The notes under the pieces: generated by a model | Seen by the model: only the letters and a program-made list of their open reading frames with translations | Database searches by the model: none | What the model was told of the DNA's origin: nothing | From: Holothuria scabra | Taxonomy: Eukaryota > Echinodermata > Holothuroidea > Aspidochirotida > Holothuriidae | DNA: 64,000 nt | Assembly (NCBI GenBank): GCA_037179385.1 | Contig: CM074179.1 | Span: 70,451,806-70,515,805 of the forward strand | Direction: 5' to 3' | In this document: positions 1-12,720 of the stretch, in pieces | Layout of the letters: every line of letters starts with the position of its first letter | Position numbering within the stretch: position 1 is the first letter of the stretch | Position numbers and translations under genes: made by a program

Positions 1-2931
1 TCCTAAAAAACTAAATGGAGTAACACAGATTTTACTTCATAAGGTGTCTGACTGTCTATGGCTCCAGATTGAATGTAAGGACACTTAATTTTCCTATATC
101 TTTTGAAAGGGGAGGGGCAACCTCAGCCCCGCCTCCTCTTAACCCCTCTCATCTTAAACACATCTCCACTTAAAACAAACTCCAAAGTCGGCGATCCCTC
201 AGAATGTTACATGTTCCCAATTAGGCGCACCGAGAATGCGGGGTTCAAAGGGGGCACTTTCCCTCCAAATTCCTGGAAAAATTGGGGTCTCTTCAATCAA
301 AAATAGGCAAAATATGATACATAGTGCAATTATTCAGGCAAAAATTACTCTTGTGCCATCGCAAAAATACCCCGTACGCCAGTGATGCCCCCCCCCCCCT
401 TCCATCAGAGAAATTCCGCGTGTTCCTCTATTCGGTTTGGTAAGTATACCATACAGTACGAAGACTATGCAAAAAGTGACCAGAAAAGTTTGTCGCTCAC
501 GATTTTTCGACTTAAATGCTACATATAGCCATGGCAATAGCCATCATTATGCTAAAAAATTGACAATAGACATCATTATGCTAAAACATTGAAATTGTTT
601 GTATTTGACGGCTAAAAATAAAGTGCTGTCGTAAGCACGAAATAGGCAAATACTGACTTCTCCACTTTGTTACTGATTTGTCAGCGGCGATTGGCCTCAT
701 AGCAATGCTAAGCAAAAAGGACATGTAGCTTAATATGCTAATTCTAAACTCGGAAACACACTATTTTGAGGGTTTTTGCTTCAATAAAAATCGAAACCTT
801 GCTAAAACAATTTAGCTTTTATCACGATATCATTTCTGAAACTGTAAGACAGACCTTTTCAGAAAACCAGCATTTTAGAAGACTGCAGTTCCTGACGTAA
901 GTTATTCTAAAAATGTTGGCAACATTTATATACTAAGGATATATAAAAATATACTTCTTTGCAATTTACTCGACAACAGAGCAAGACGAATTAAAGGCGT
1001 TGACGTTTTGATTGAACCAAGGAGTTGCAAGGGAAGGAGACACAGCGTTCTGTAATCTCTTTGAGACAATATTCGTAACTTTCGGTAGGGAATCTTGCTT
1101 TTCCCCGACAAATTCTCGCATGAATGCTTCCATCAACCAGGATTAGTGATTTTTATTAATAGGCTATTCAAATGATTAGATGAATTGCTCGTACTCTACT
1201 ACTTGTTAACATTTGCTTGTTGGCAGTCGGCATGCTACATTGCGACATTTATGTCACCGGACGCCATTCTAGGCCCAATGTATCATTTCATTTGAATACA
1301 ACAGTAATTTCTCTACAAATGTATTTAACAGTCTTGTTTCTTTATTATGACTTGTTTAATTCCGAGTCTGGGTCTGAGTCCTGTTGATTTTTACACATCC
1401 CTTGTAACTCCTTGGTTTTTCATATATTTAATTGAACACGCAAATCAAAGTGAAGGATAATTCCTACCGCATGACGACCACAGCAAGACCAAAATTACCA
1501 AAAGGAACAAAAAAGAACGACTAATTCCCTTCATGGTTTATTATCAAACCTCAAACTGGAATGTGTCTCTGGCTGATCCTCTTTACAAGGTGGTCACGCA
1601 CTGCGATCCGATAAACCACTGCCGAATTTTGAATGGAGTTGGCAATGTTGAGGCCTACCCTATCGGTATTTATTGTAAGGTCACTTGGTCCTTTCATTTG
1701 TTAGAATTACTTGCGAACTTTTAGAGAGGTGAAGTACGGAGCCCTGTATCTGCCTCAAAATCGGAAAATTCGGCATATTTGAACGATCGCGGAATTTCTC
1801 GTTTGCATGTGCGAACGTTGAAAAATCAATAAAAAACAAAAACTGCATACTTTTCGTCTTGAATTTATATTTTAACTGTATAGGAATAAGACTGGTTAAT
1901 AGTCAACAACTACTCTGAAAACAGAGATGCAGTGGAGTACGCAGGATTTCTCTGAAGGAGTGGCAGTCCATGTATGCTGAGGGATCGCCGGCCTGGGGGA
2001 GGTCTAAGGGAAGGGGAAAACTTGTGAAAATTTTGATGTCATTACATACAATTTGGTACTATGTATGATACCTTTTTGAAGGAAAATTTGTAACAGAATT
2101 TGTGCATTTTTAGGAAATAAAACAGGTGCGTGTCGGTCAGCCCTGGGGAGGGGTGTCTGCCTCCCCCTTTGAAAAGTTTTGAAAAAGTGGACGCCGTTAC
2201 ACGCAATACAGTGCTAAGAGTTCTACCTTTTGAAGTAAAATTGACAGTGTTACAAAATGTGCGTATTTTCGCAGCAAAAAAAAAAAAAAAAATGCCGTCG
2301 GTGATGAGACCTTCGGGATATAATCCCCCTCCTAAAAACTGTTTTTGAGGGATTGGGTGCCCCTACTTGCAATATGGCGCCATATATGCTTTCTAAAAAA
2401 AAATCTGTATTCTTGTGATTTCAAAAAACCAAATATGACATCCGTGAGGGTTAGTTTATTATTTAGATGGGGTTTTACGGCCCAGTTTCCAACCAATTGG
2501 TTCAAGTCGAGCCTTCTACCGTTTTTTTTCAGTTGTCACTCACTGACATCAATGAGGGGGCGTGACCCAATGCACCCAGTCTCACAATGCGTTCTCCACG
2601 TTCTTCACGCATTTTTTGACATTTACAAATGTCTACAACATTCAATAGGAAATGGGTTCTGACACGATATTGCAATGTAGGCATATGTATATATAATATT
2701 GATCTAATAGTAAAACTTGGTATGGCTTGGCTATTACATGTTGATGCAGTAATCTTCCAAATGCCCATAACAGATTGAATTGCAGATTCTGTTATTTTTT
2801 AAAGGTTAATCTCCAATACATATCAGCGTTTTGGCCTTGTTTATTCATACAACCAAACTTCTTGACAATTAACTTTTGCAGCACCGTTAACTTACATGGC
2901 TCACCGAACTCTGCTTAAAGGTCAACTCTTA
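1..2931. other. Gene-free AT-rich intergenic stretch
   Basis: I see no coding exon, RNA gene or complete mobile element here. Two patches rich in G and C runs (about 100-420 and 1920-2345) resemble worn transposon ends like those seen later in the window, but I cannot define termini for them. A run of A lies near 2276-2291. The short open frames look like chance. Confidence 0.6.
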
Positions 2932-3115
2932 TCATCCCATCCAAATCATTCCAATTCTCTTAATCTACTTACTTAAGCCCCTCCCACAGTACTCTAAAAC
3001 TCGCCTTCATCCAAAACAATTTCAATTGTTTGAGGGTAAATCAACAAGACCCCAATGTGTAATCAAAACACTCTCATTCTCAGTAAATGCTGTGTAATGA
3101 GATACAATATTGCGC
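2932..3115. repeat. Truncated MITE, family with CTCACCCCAAAC termini
   Basis: This segment aligns by eye with the first two thirds of the elements at 4752-5023 and 5931-6201. Shared blocks include the start TCATCCCA, a CTACTTACTTAAGCCCCTCC block, and GTAATCAAAACACTCTCA. The right end with the opposite terminal repeat is missing, so the copy is broken. Confidence 0.6.
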
Positions 3116-3149
3116 ATTACTTTTTTTAACTTGCAGTCTGGCAATTACG

Positions 3150-3346
3150 GGGCCCGTAAAGGGACATATATTTCGTATATTCGAAATATTATTTCGAATA
3201 TACGAAATATTTTTGAATATGCGAAATAATCATTTCGAATATACGAAATAATAATTTCGAATATACGAAATAATTTTTTCGAAAATACAAAATAATTATT
3301 TCGAATATACAGAATTTTTTTTTTCTTGCATGTCCCTTTACGGGCT
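3150..3346. repeat. Small hairpin element with AT-rich repeating core
   Basis: The ends are inverted copies: CCCGTAAAGGGACAT at the left and ATGTCCCTTTACGGG at the right. Between them is a series of near-palindromic units around TTCGAATATACGAAATAA, repeated about six times with small changes. The structure fits a short non-autonomous inverted-repeat element. I could not define a target-site duplication, so the class is unknown. Confidence 0.65.
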
Positions 3347-4025
3347 CTGCGACGAATGACAATTTCTGTGCACTACTACAACAATTGTAGTTTTGATTGA
3401 GTGTTGCCTCCATGTATAGGAAATACCTAGTGGAATAACGTCATCAGAGAGCTTCAATGCCGGTCAAAAGTCTTATTGTCAGTTACAATGTGGTAGCTTG
3501 ATATCACATACCAACTTTGCATTCCGTTATCACGTTGCCAAGTGATGACCAATTAAGATCAATTTATTGACACATATCCCAACCCTTGTGCGAAGCAATG
3601 CAATTCGACCACTTTTCCGAAAATGTTTGTTGAACTCTAAGAAAAGAATTTCGTCGAGGTCAAATTAGTCCTAAAGAAGTGCTGAAAAGTCTCTCTAGGT
3701 TTTATTTGTTACTCTTTATCTTTCCCAAATATTTAGCCAACAGATGGATTTTTACTAACTATAAATTCTTTTGAATACTGTTTTCATTTATTATATTTTA
3801 ATGATTTATTCTTCCTTAGGCTTACTTTGTTTAGCGACGAACAACTAAAAAAGTACAGCTTGACTTTTCGGTAGTAGACAACGGAAACTCCTGCTAATAT
3901 GAACTTGATCCTGGCAAAGTCAGTGCTATTTTAAAGGCTATCATCTGCCCGGTCCCGTTTGTATAGCGTTAAAATGTATTTCGAACCCAGCCCCTCATCA
4001 AAACTTATTGCAGCTTAAATGCCGC
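3347..4025. other. Unannotated stretch
   Basis: Ordinary AT-rich sequence between the hairpin element and the TTC tract. I recognise nothing in it. Confidence 0.5.
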
Positions 4026-4610
4026 TTTCTTCTTCTTCTTCTTCTTCTTCTTCTTCTTCTTCTTCTTCTTCTTCTTCTTCTTCTTCTTCTTCTTCTTCTT
4101 CTTCTTCTTCTTCTTCTTCTTCTTCTTCTTCTTCTTCTTCTTCTTCTTCTTCTTCTTCTTCTTCTTCTTCTTCTTCTTCTTCTTCTTCTTCTTCTTCTTC
4201 TTCTTCTTCTTCTTCTTCTTCTTCTTCTTCTTCTTCTTCTTCTTCTTCTTCTTCTTCTTCTTCTTCTTCTTCTTCTTCTTCTTCTTCTTCTTCTTCTTCT
4301 TCTTCTTCTTCTTCTTCTTCTTCTTCTTCTTCTTCTTCTTCTTCTTCTTCTTCTTCTTCTTCTTCTTCTTCTTCTTCTTCTTCTTCTTCTTCTTCTTCTT
4401 CTTCTTCTTCTTCTTCTTCTTCTTCTTCTTCTTCTTCTTCTTCTTCTTCTTCTTCTTCTTCTTCTTCTTCTTCTTCTTCTTCTTCTTCTTCTTCTTCTTC
4501 TTCTTCTTCTTCTTCTTCTTCTTCTTCTTCTTCTTCTTCTTCTTCTTCTTCTTCTTCTTCTTCTTCTTCTTCTTCTTCTTCTTCTTCTTCTTCTTCTTCT
4601 TCTTCTTCTT
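4026..4610. repeat. (TTC)n microsatellite, about 195 units, uninterrupted
   Basis: A pure TTC run (GAA on the minus strand) of 585 bp with no visible interruption. Open frames of poly-Leu, poly-Ser and poly-Glu arise from it in three frames and are not genes. The right flank is the same sequence that follows the second, longer TTC tract at 37330-38249. Long GAA/TTC tracts are known to form triplex structures, and their length here may vary between individuals or be misassembled. Confidence 0.97.
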
Positions 4611-4677
4611 TACAGAGATTGTAATCAGGAGAAATAGCGTTCAGTAGGTAGCGTTGAAAATAAGGAGTACTGTAAAG

Positions 4678-4709
<32 letters not shown>

Positions 4710-4885
4710 TTTCAGGTCCAATCAAGTTTGATTTGTTAAACGCCCAGTTCTCTCACCCCAAACTGTACCAATTCCCCTAGTCTTCTTACTTAAGCCCCTC
4801 CCGCAATTGTATGAAATTCATGCTCATCCAGATACAATCTCAGTTTATTGCTTTAAGGTGAGTAAAGAAAACTCAGTTTATATAA
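4611..4885. repeat. TTC-linked repeat, copy 1
   Basis: This 275-bp segment is nearly identical to 38250-38524; I noticed one substitution and a small length change in an A run. It starts TTTACAGAGATTGTAATCAG right after the TTC tract, contains a short (AAT)n and poly-A, and runs into the left half of the MITE at 4752-5023. Read on the minus strand, it is a unique body ending in a long (GAA)n tail, an arrangement like a retroposed sequence with a simple-repeat tail. Confidence 0.85.
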
Positions 4886-5023
4886 TCAAAACACTCCCAG
4901 TACTATTCATGCTGTGTAATATAAGCTTTGGTACTCTGCATTGTTTGAATTAGCTGTCAATCAAAGAGCTGAGCCAATTGAGAATTTTGGTACCCCCGTA
5001 CCAAAATTGTAGTATGGGGTGAG
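4752..5023. repeat. MITE, CTCACCCCAAAC family, full-length copy
   Basis: The left end CTCACCCCAAAC and right end GTATGGGGTGAG are inverted copies of each other. The body matches the elements at 2932-3115, 5931-6201 and the left half at 38389-38524. It is about 272 bp long with no coding capacity. An internal palindrome, GGTACCCCCGTACC, lies near the right end. The transposase class is not clear. Confidence 0.75.
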
Positions 5024-5382
5024 AGGTTTGGCTATAAATAAATTGTTTCAAAATTTAGATAAAAACGTATTGATGGACTTTTTTGGCATTGAAACATAAG
5101 GTTAAACAACAGTTCATCAGTGTATTAATCCCTTCTTGTCTTTTCCGTCTGTCCGATGTAAAAACGTAAAGCCATTCCAGTAACAAATTTGGTTCTCAGA
5201 TATTTTGAATTTATTTTGCGGGAATGATGGGAACTAGCAAACTACCAGGAGAAACCGAGTGGTTGAAATAATGTAACAGTGAAAAATGGAACCGGGCGTT
5301 TGCAGTGGATGAAGTTGTATTCATCTTGTCATTTCATTTTAACTTTTTTTGGTAGGAAAAAAATGAACCATTGTACTATAAG
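5024..5382. other. Unannotated stretch
   Basis: AT-rich sequence between two MITEs. Nothing recognised. Confidence 0.5.
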
Positions 5383-5567
5383 CAGTGTTGTAACAAATCA
5401 CGACTCGAGTCACTTCCTCTCAAAATGATAGTGACTCGATGGAATTAAGGAGTAATTTCCCCATTGAAATAGTACAGTGACTCGAGGCAATGACTCGACT
5501 CGAGTCACTTGAAAGTTTGAAAACTGGTGACTCGAGTCACTAATCTAGTGACTCGATTTCAACACTG
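5383..5567. repeat. Small hAT-like MITE rich in GTGACTCGAGTCAC palindromes
   Basis: Ends are CAGTGTTGTAACAAATC at the left and GATTTCAACACTG at the right, an imperfect inverted repeat beginning CAGTG as in many hAT elements. The 185-bp body contains the palindrome GTGACTCGAGTCAC several times, complete or in halves. The flanking 8-mers (ACTATAAG and ACTAGGGG) agree only partly, so the target-site duplication is worn or absent. Confidence 0.6.
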
Positions 5568-5930
5568 ACTAGGGGGCGATAATGTATTTTTTCTTCTTTT
5601 CTTAATTTTTTTACAACTTAAGTTCTGCAACACATTCTTACATTGAGGTAAAAATGATAAAAATAATGAGTGATCCCGGTTTAACGTTGTGAGTAGCTGT
5701 AATTCCATCTGTGTTGAGTTTTGTTACCCGACTACTGTTCGTAATCTTTAGGCGTACATTGTATGCATTTCATATTGAACACTTTGAACATATTTCAATA
5801 TATCTCTTTACTTTTGACATTCTGTTTTTGCGGTATTGCCCTGCGAATCATTTTCCCAGCAAGATTCACATTTTAACAAGTTGGCGGGAGGAGCTGGTTA
5901 GTGTCAGCTGACCTTAAAGGCACATTTTCA
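5568..5930. other. Unannotated stretch
   Basis: AT-rich sequence with no feature I can support. Confidence 0.5.
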
Positions 5931-6201
5931 TCATCCCAAACAGTTCCAATTCTCCCAACCTACTTACTTCTAGCACCTCCCACATTTATCTAAAACCCAT
6001 CTTTATCCATACACAATCCTAGTTTATTGCTTCATGGCTTGTCCCAGTGGCCATATAAGTCCATAATGTGTAATCAAGACACTCTCAGTGCCCATACTGT
6101 GTAATTTAGCTATGATGCATTGTTTGAATGTGATGCCAATCAAAGAGCTGTACCAATTGAGAGTTTTGATATATGTATACTGAAACTGTAGTTTGGGGTG
6201 A
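5931..6201. repeat. MITE, CTCACCCCAAAC family, second full-length copy
   Basis: It runs from TCATCCCAAAC to GTTTGGGGTGA, an inverted pair, over 271 bp. It is colinear with 4752-5023 through blocks such as ACTCTCAGT, CTGTGTAAT, and CAATCAAAGAGCTG. It has diverged from that copy and has no coding capacity. Confidence 0.75.
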
Positions 6202-9200
6202 CGAATGACTGCCTTTAACTCCCAACCTCAAAAGTTGCACGGTTATCAGTTACGTTTGTGAAATTTAATATAAGGATTATATATGCAAGACCATGCTGTC
6301 TGGAAATTATTTCATTCATTTCCGAAGCAAACCTCTATTGACTTTGTTCTTGTGATTAAATATCTAATTACAAATGTGTCAGCGACAGCGAAGTAGACTT
6401 TCACGGCATCATAAGATTTGTGTACCTACTCAACAAAAAAGTGGACTTAATTTGGAGTTTTTTGATAGGAAAATTTGCTGATTTGTTTTCTGTTGCCCAA
6501 AATCGTTCAATTTTTGACTGGATGACAACCATGAGACATTTTATTGATTGACAGCGTTAGGATAAAGATTGCGACATTACTATGATATCAGTTCATTTAA
6601 CATACAGTGGCTGTGATATATTTGTGTTTGTCTCTCCTTGTATATTTTTTTCTTTCCTTTTTTCTTATCCTTCCAGGGATCCTCTCCTCATGGACCCTGA
6701 TCCTTTCAAGCCTCTGTCACTACTTTAAATAAACATGGTACTTTTGCTTCTCTGTTCTGTGTTCACATTGCAGTTGTTATACATTTACGCAATGTAAGTG
6801 AATTTTATTTAAAAACAGAAAACTGATCTAAAACCCAAAATGAACTAGAAACGAAACAAATTCCTCCAATCACGTGTTTAGAAACAATATTTCGAAAGCA
6901 AAAGTTAGGACAATAACAAGTGCGCTTGTTTTTTAGTTACATTATAGGACTGAGGATAAGTTCGCAGCAGAGCAAATAATTGGAGGTCTCTGGCAGGTTA
7001 TGTAATTTCATCATTTTCCCGATTAACAAAGATATCTTCTTCACTGCTTGATTTGATGAAACAAAACACTCTATAACCAGGGAGGTAGTATAACCAGGGT
7101 ATAACTCCTGTCATTCCTTTTGGAGGCTCTAAACTCTCACTGCGGGAGCTACAGAATCTTTAAAAACCTTAGCAGGTGCAAAGTTGATTTACTACTTTCT
7201 AAACAAGACACACGTCAAGACCAGTTGCAGTGCACCTAGAACGCATGTGTACCAGATATAGCGAACTGTACATACTACCTACTAGTCTGCTAGTGCCATA
7301 TTCATAGGCTGATAAAATAGTCTGTTTTGTCTTTGTGGGACTGTATTGGGTCATAATTGGGAACTGAATTATGAATGGCGTTGTCAAAACGAAAAGGGTC
7401 CAATCAACGGGAGAAAATTAGAAGGTTGCGAGATGTTAATAGTCGTGGTAGGCTAAGTTGATGTAGACGTAGTTGTAAAAGTTAATTATGGACCCAGCTG
7501 GCTACAAAATGCGCTTGTCTTGTATTGTGTTGTGCGGTGCGTTGAAGCTAGAAGTACCTTATTGCATTTCCTAGCGATTTTGCTTGGTGATGCTGATTTC
7601 AGACTGTCGCATTTGTCAGCTCGTATTCATACGTAACACAACACGTTAACGGGCAAATGAAGGCAAACCCCAAAAGTTGCCCTATAGACCAGACCAAAAA
7701 CATCACTTAATTCAAACAAAAACTAAACAAACCATGTGCAATAAGATCTTGTCACTTTCACGGTAATACTTGCAGACGTTCATCTTTCAACAATTGACTG
7801 AAGTGGAATTAACAACCAACTAAAGGCGACTGTTCCACTCATTGACAACTCTATGAGAAAAGAGTTGTGACGTCTTGAGAGACAGCCATGTTCTTATTAT
7901 GGCCACGAACACGGTAATCAACACAGACCTGTAAGTAGGTACAGTTAGACAGAGAATCACTTCCAGAAAGGATCTTGAAAACCTGCAACATATCCGTCTA
8001 ACCCTTCTGAACTCGAGAGAAGTAAATCCTAGACAAGTGCACCTATCATGACAAGGGAGTTTATGCATTGGATAAGCCGTGTGGCCCTCCTCTGAAAGGA
8101 GTCGGTAATTTGCTTTTCGTTCCTTGTAAAAGATTTTCATCACCAACATATTTATGACACAATAGTAACCCACGTGCCTGTTTTTTTCTACTGGTTAGTA
8201 CCCCTACCCTCTCACGCAGAAAAAAAAAAACAGACTCTATTCCCAGGTCTTGTTTCATGAAACACTTTTATAAATAGAACTCACTGCCCAGGAAAACACT
8301 CAAGGGACAATATCGGGGTCGTAACAGAACAAAGCACTAATTGCCTACGTGGCAGGCGACGCAAGTTAATCTGATCTTGAGCAATGCTGTTAACGACAAC
8401 CACGATGTGCCTTAAAATCAAAACAAACTCAGGGATCCTTTGACCTTGGCATTGAATTTACAAAACACAGTATGGTCCTTTGACCTCTAAATTTAAAGAA
8501 AAGAAAAACAAAAGAAAATAAAAAGAAGAGGAAGGAGAAAAAAAAAGTCCAGCTGTTCACGAACATCCAGTTACGAAACAAACGCAGTAGTTTGGGTAAT
8601 ATATATCATCTGTTAAATGCACCAAAATAAAGTGATGTCGGGGTTTTTTGAAGTTTTTTTTTTTTTTTTTTTGCAAACAGGATATCAAGATTAATTTTGA
8701 TTGGTGTGTGATATATTATGTTGGCCTGTTGCTTCCACAGTAATAATCAGTGGCATGACATGGGAGGAGGCAGAATGCTTAGAGATTGACGACTTTGCCC
8801 TCCTTTCGCGGATTCTTGTTTTCTGTAATTTTCCATTTCAACAACAGGCTGTCATGCAAAGAGTAAAAACACTCCTTTAAAAACAAATTTGTTCCAGTGA
8901 TACCCACAAGCCTAAGAAATTATAAAGAACTTGAAACTGAAGAAAAAACTTTAATCAGTAATTTGACGTTTTTCGTTGTAGATAACTGAAACATTCATGA
9001 AAAGAACAAGCGAAATGTCAGCAAATTTCAAATATTCAATCTTCCTCTCTCTCCCTTTACAAAATCTTTAAAAAATGGGTTAATGATCATTTTGAAAGGA
9101 GCTGCAGGATAGCCGCAAAAAGGAATAAATTTTTGGGCAGGCTGACTTCGTTGTATCCATGTAATGCCTCCACTTAGTCTATCAATTCCGACGTTAGTCT

Positions 9201-9873
9201 TGTTTGACTACCTATAAGGTCTGCCTTAAGTCTACCACGACATACAAACTTTTCATTCGAAAAAACAGTGGTGTTTTAATATACCGGCTAAAATCGAAAA
9301 TGTTTTTCTTGAACCTCCTGTAGATGGTGTGTATTGTGACAGAGTAATCGAACGGGCAACACTATTTTAGTACACACGACCCAAGACTACGTTTTGACTT
9401 GTGAATACATCTACAAATCAATCGGAACCGATACAAGTGGACTCAAGTTCAAAATTGAAGAATGCTAGAAGGAAAACCAACAAAGTAAAAAAAGAATAAA
9501 ATAAAATAAAACAAAAATTGTAAAATATTTTAACTAAATTAATAGTTTACAAAAATCATAAAAACATAAACGCATTACGGCTACTGTTTTTAAAATTCGC
9601 CCAGCATCTCATTTGGATGATCTGCAAGTATTTATTTAGGAAGTACGCGAGTAAAGTTCTTTTTAAGAGTAAAAGATTTGGTCAGGCTGATCTTTTAATC
9701 AGATAGCAACCATCAAAACCGACATTGGCTTTATTTGAATCTTCACTTTTTCACTAATGATGATGACACAGTTGGGTAACTTGTGCAGAAATTAGTCTCA
9801 AACCCCTAACTTTGCAATTTGTAAAATTTGTGTTCAAATTTTTAAAACTGCCAAGTAACGTATGAAAAGCCGC
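6202..9873. other. Gene-free AT-rich stretch
   Basis: I see no exon, RNA gene or complete repeat in these 3.7 kb. Poly-T lies near 8657-8672. Short open frames at 7199-7387 and 7820-8258 have no recognisable protein features. Confidence 0.5.
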
Positions 9874-10097
9874 ATATAGAGGCTTTTCACATGACGTCAT
9901 AATACTCTCCGGCGGCCACGTTGGAGTACATGTAACTACGTAGTAAACCATACGAGACGCGATTGCTTGTTGAATTTGTACACACCGTGCACATCACAGT
10001 GCACACTTTGCAGTGCGTTCGGCGCAAAGCCACGCGTATTTGGTATGAATGTCCTCCAGCATGGCGGTTCCGTGACGCAATTGCAAAGCCTCTATAT
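9874..10097. repeat. MITE with ATATAGAGGCTTT termini, copy 1
   Basis: The ends ATATAGAGGCTTT and AAAGCCTCTATAT are perfect inverted copies. The 224-bp body matches, in reverse orientation, the element at 42708-42927: both contain a TGACGTCA-type site close to one end, a CTACGTAGT block, GTGCACAC-type repeats and an ATGGCGGTTCCG block. TA at the boundary could be the target duplication, which would suit a Tc1/mariner-like source, but this is uncertain. Confidence 0.8.
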
Positions 10098-12399
10098 GAA
10101 TATGCATTAGTCCAATGGAATGGTGCCCTCGATTTGTAAACAACGTACTTTTCTCGTCACAGCCACACGGAGCGCGCGCGAAGTGCGTACAACCAACCAG
10201 TGTGAGAACACTTGATTAAACCAACCGGTTAATCAAGTGTATATACCGGATGAGTGTCTGTATGAGTTATGCATGGCCAACATGTATCAGTTTACCAGGG
10301 AAGTTTCTTCAAACAAATTGATAGTCATAGTTATCACAATTTCTCGCACTTTAATCTTTGCTCTTGTACACCTATTGCGTATAATGTTAATCTTGTCCCA
10401 AACGAGCTGGCCGATTTGTTCAGAGTTAAGTGATTTTACGAGATATAGTTCAAATCGAAATTTTGGTCCGCTTTACTTGGAATGTTTAAAACTGTGCTCT
10501 AGGTTTGTGCATCCCATCAATCAATTCCCGAGTTTCCGCCAAAGGGCACACGACATAAAAGACTAACGAAACATCAAACGACTACTTGAAAGAAGCACCT
10601 CATCAAATGTTCTTTTAAACAGATATTTAAAAAGTAGTTCAGCTAACGTTCTAAACGACTGTTAATTACTAATTTGAGAAAAATGATTTTAAACTCTTGA
10701 TGTGGCAGACAAATCTTGAAACACTATGTTTTTTTTATGTTTTTTGTTCAAGTTATAAAACGGTAATATTGTAAATCTATATCAAATATATCTAATTTTT
10801 ACTGTACTGTAGAATCAATATCATCTAAACACGATATATTTAAAGCAATATGTTCATGATATGCGACAATTGTTTTCCGAACTTGTAAGTGTTCTTCACA
10901 TACCAGGGGCAAATGGTCAAACTTAGGCAATCCCCATATCCTACATACAAATCACTTAACGCTTCAATTCGGTTTTCAAAAGTTTGTGACCAGACACTTT
11001 TTCAACGATCACTGTTTCAAGTTAGGACGTCACAAAATGGAAAATTACAATTTTATTCGCAATTTATAACTTGGCTAACTTTGCTAGCAGGAGGCTCTAC
11101 CATGCGGCAGTGAACCTTCGACTCATAAACTTATTCAGCAAAATTAATGATCCCCTTTATTAGCGACTTTTATATTAAAGCTTAAATGGTTACTGCACAG
11201 GGGAGTAGGTCGAATATTGTCAAAACACTCTTGCACTGCGTGGAGAGAGACAAAGAAGAAAAATAAATATATCATAATACTACATCCCCCAAGAACAGAG
11301 GTCATTACGAAAGGTTAGCCAAGTGGACACTTAGGTCGGAAAGCTTCAATACTTATGTACGAACACCTGTTGCTGCTATTTTGCACTGGTTCAGCCTTCC
11401 AAATTATTAAATGAAAACAGAAGCAGAGATGAAAAGAAGAAAATGAGAAACAAAATAGCATGATGGCCTACAAGTTCGTTTTCGGGAAGGTTGTTTGTAC
11501 ACTGTAATAAATATCGCCCGTTATCGTCCCTGAAAAAAAGAAAGAAAGAAAAAAAGACCATGCTCTCGACTGAAGAGGGCTTTGCCCTAGTACGTCTCAA
11601 GTCCCTTTGTTTGACCGGCAAAACTAGTGTAATACGCATTTAGGATAGCTAGCTGAGAAGCAGCTGACGACCCAAGTGCGACTTCTGTGTTGAAAAACTA
11701 CTGATTTTTGCCCGACAGTGAGAGTGAAACTTAAGGAAGATTTTTTACCCCGAAAACGCACGCCAGTCTTTTTTTTCCCCTATTTCCGCATGCTCCTTTG
11801 ATAAAATGATGATAAAATCAACTATTTTGATTGATCAAAATGTGTCAATACTGATGAATGTGTTAACAATTTCTTAGAGTTCCTAGAGGCAAGCCACAAT
11901 CTTTCATATCGAATTAATTTGCTGTAAAATGAAAAGACCTGAGGAGAATTTTGTTCTTCAACCCGCCGTCAGTTAGTTGCGTTTTCCCATCAGACCTTTT
12001 TAGCTTTAATTCCGGTGCAAGTAGTCATGAATTTTTTAATGCCATTTTTGATGCATACGCGAGAAAAATTCGGGCCATTTCGACAAATCGACCGTGACAT
12101 TTAAATATATGTACATAGAAACGGTTTTTAGGGCTTAAATGTTTGTCCAAACAGTTTTTTATCCAATTTGTAAAATATTTGCATTAATGGGCGTAATATC
12201 TAAACATTTAGTGTTTGATAGCTAAACATAATTAGCTACTAAAAATAGCAGTATTATTTACGCGGATGGCCATCGTCGGTTGGGAGTAGCCTTTTGCAAA
12301 AAAAAAAAAAATCCTAACCCCTAGATAACCGGATTGGAATTTCCAGGCTTATACGTAGGTTTTAAGGATTAGCTATTTTTTAGCAGGGAGACTGTACCT
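10098..12399. other. Gene-free AT-rich stretch
   Basis: No feature that I can support. The open frame at 10237-10566 (109 codons) has no recognisable domain and an AT-rich composition like its surroundings. Confidence 0.5.
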
Positions 12400-12720
12400 T
12401 TATCATTCCTTGAAATGGTAAGGCAAAGTACACTGAAATCATTAACTACTCCCTTGACTAACAAAAAGTTAGTAATTGGTGCCGCGTTTGACTAACAGGT
12501 TATTAGTCAATCCAACTTGACTAATTAGATTGACTCATTTATGGTTAGTCAAGTTCAGTTAGCACAGCATGCTTGACGAATGTAAATGGAAAGCTCGACT
12601 TACATATGACTTAGTTTAAGCTAGTCTTATGGTCAGCTAGTCAAGCAAATGGTAGTCATGAGTATTCTTTATTAGTCAAGAATGTTTGATCAATTCGCTC
12701 GACTAGTTCGTTTGTTTTAC
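12400..12720. repeat. Segment rich in TTGACTAA and TTAGTCAA, possible worn inverted-repeat element
   Basis: TTGACTAA-type words cluster in the left half and TTAGTCAA-type words in the right half, as expected of an imperfect inverted-repeat element. I cannot fix its termini. The composition recalls the hairpin MITE at 34372-34575 but the sequences do not align clearly. Confidence 0.3.

Noticed and set aside
4008..4725. Poly-Leu, poly-Ser and poly-Glu proteins from the TTC tracts, also at 37303-38358
   Set aside because: They are translations of a simple repeat in each frame, without neighbouring exons or splice sites.
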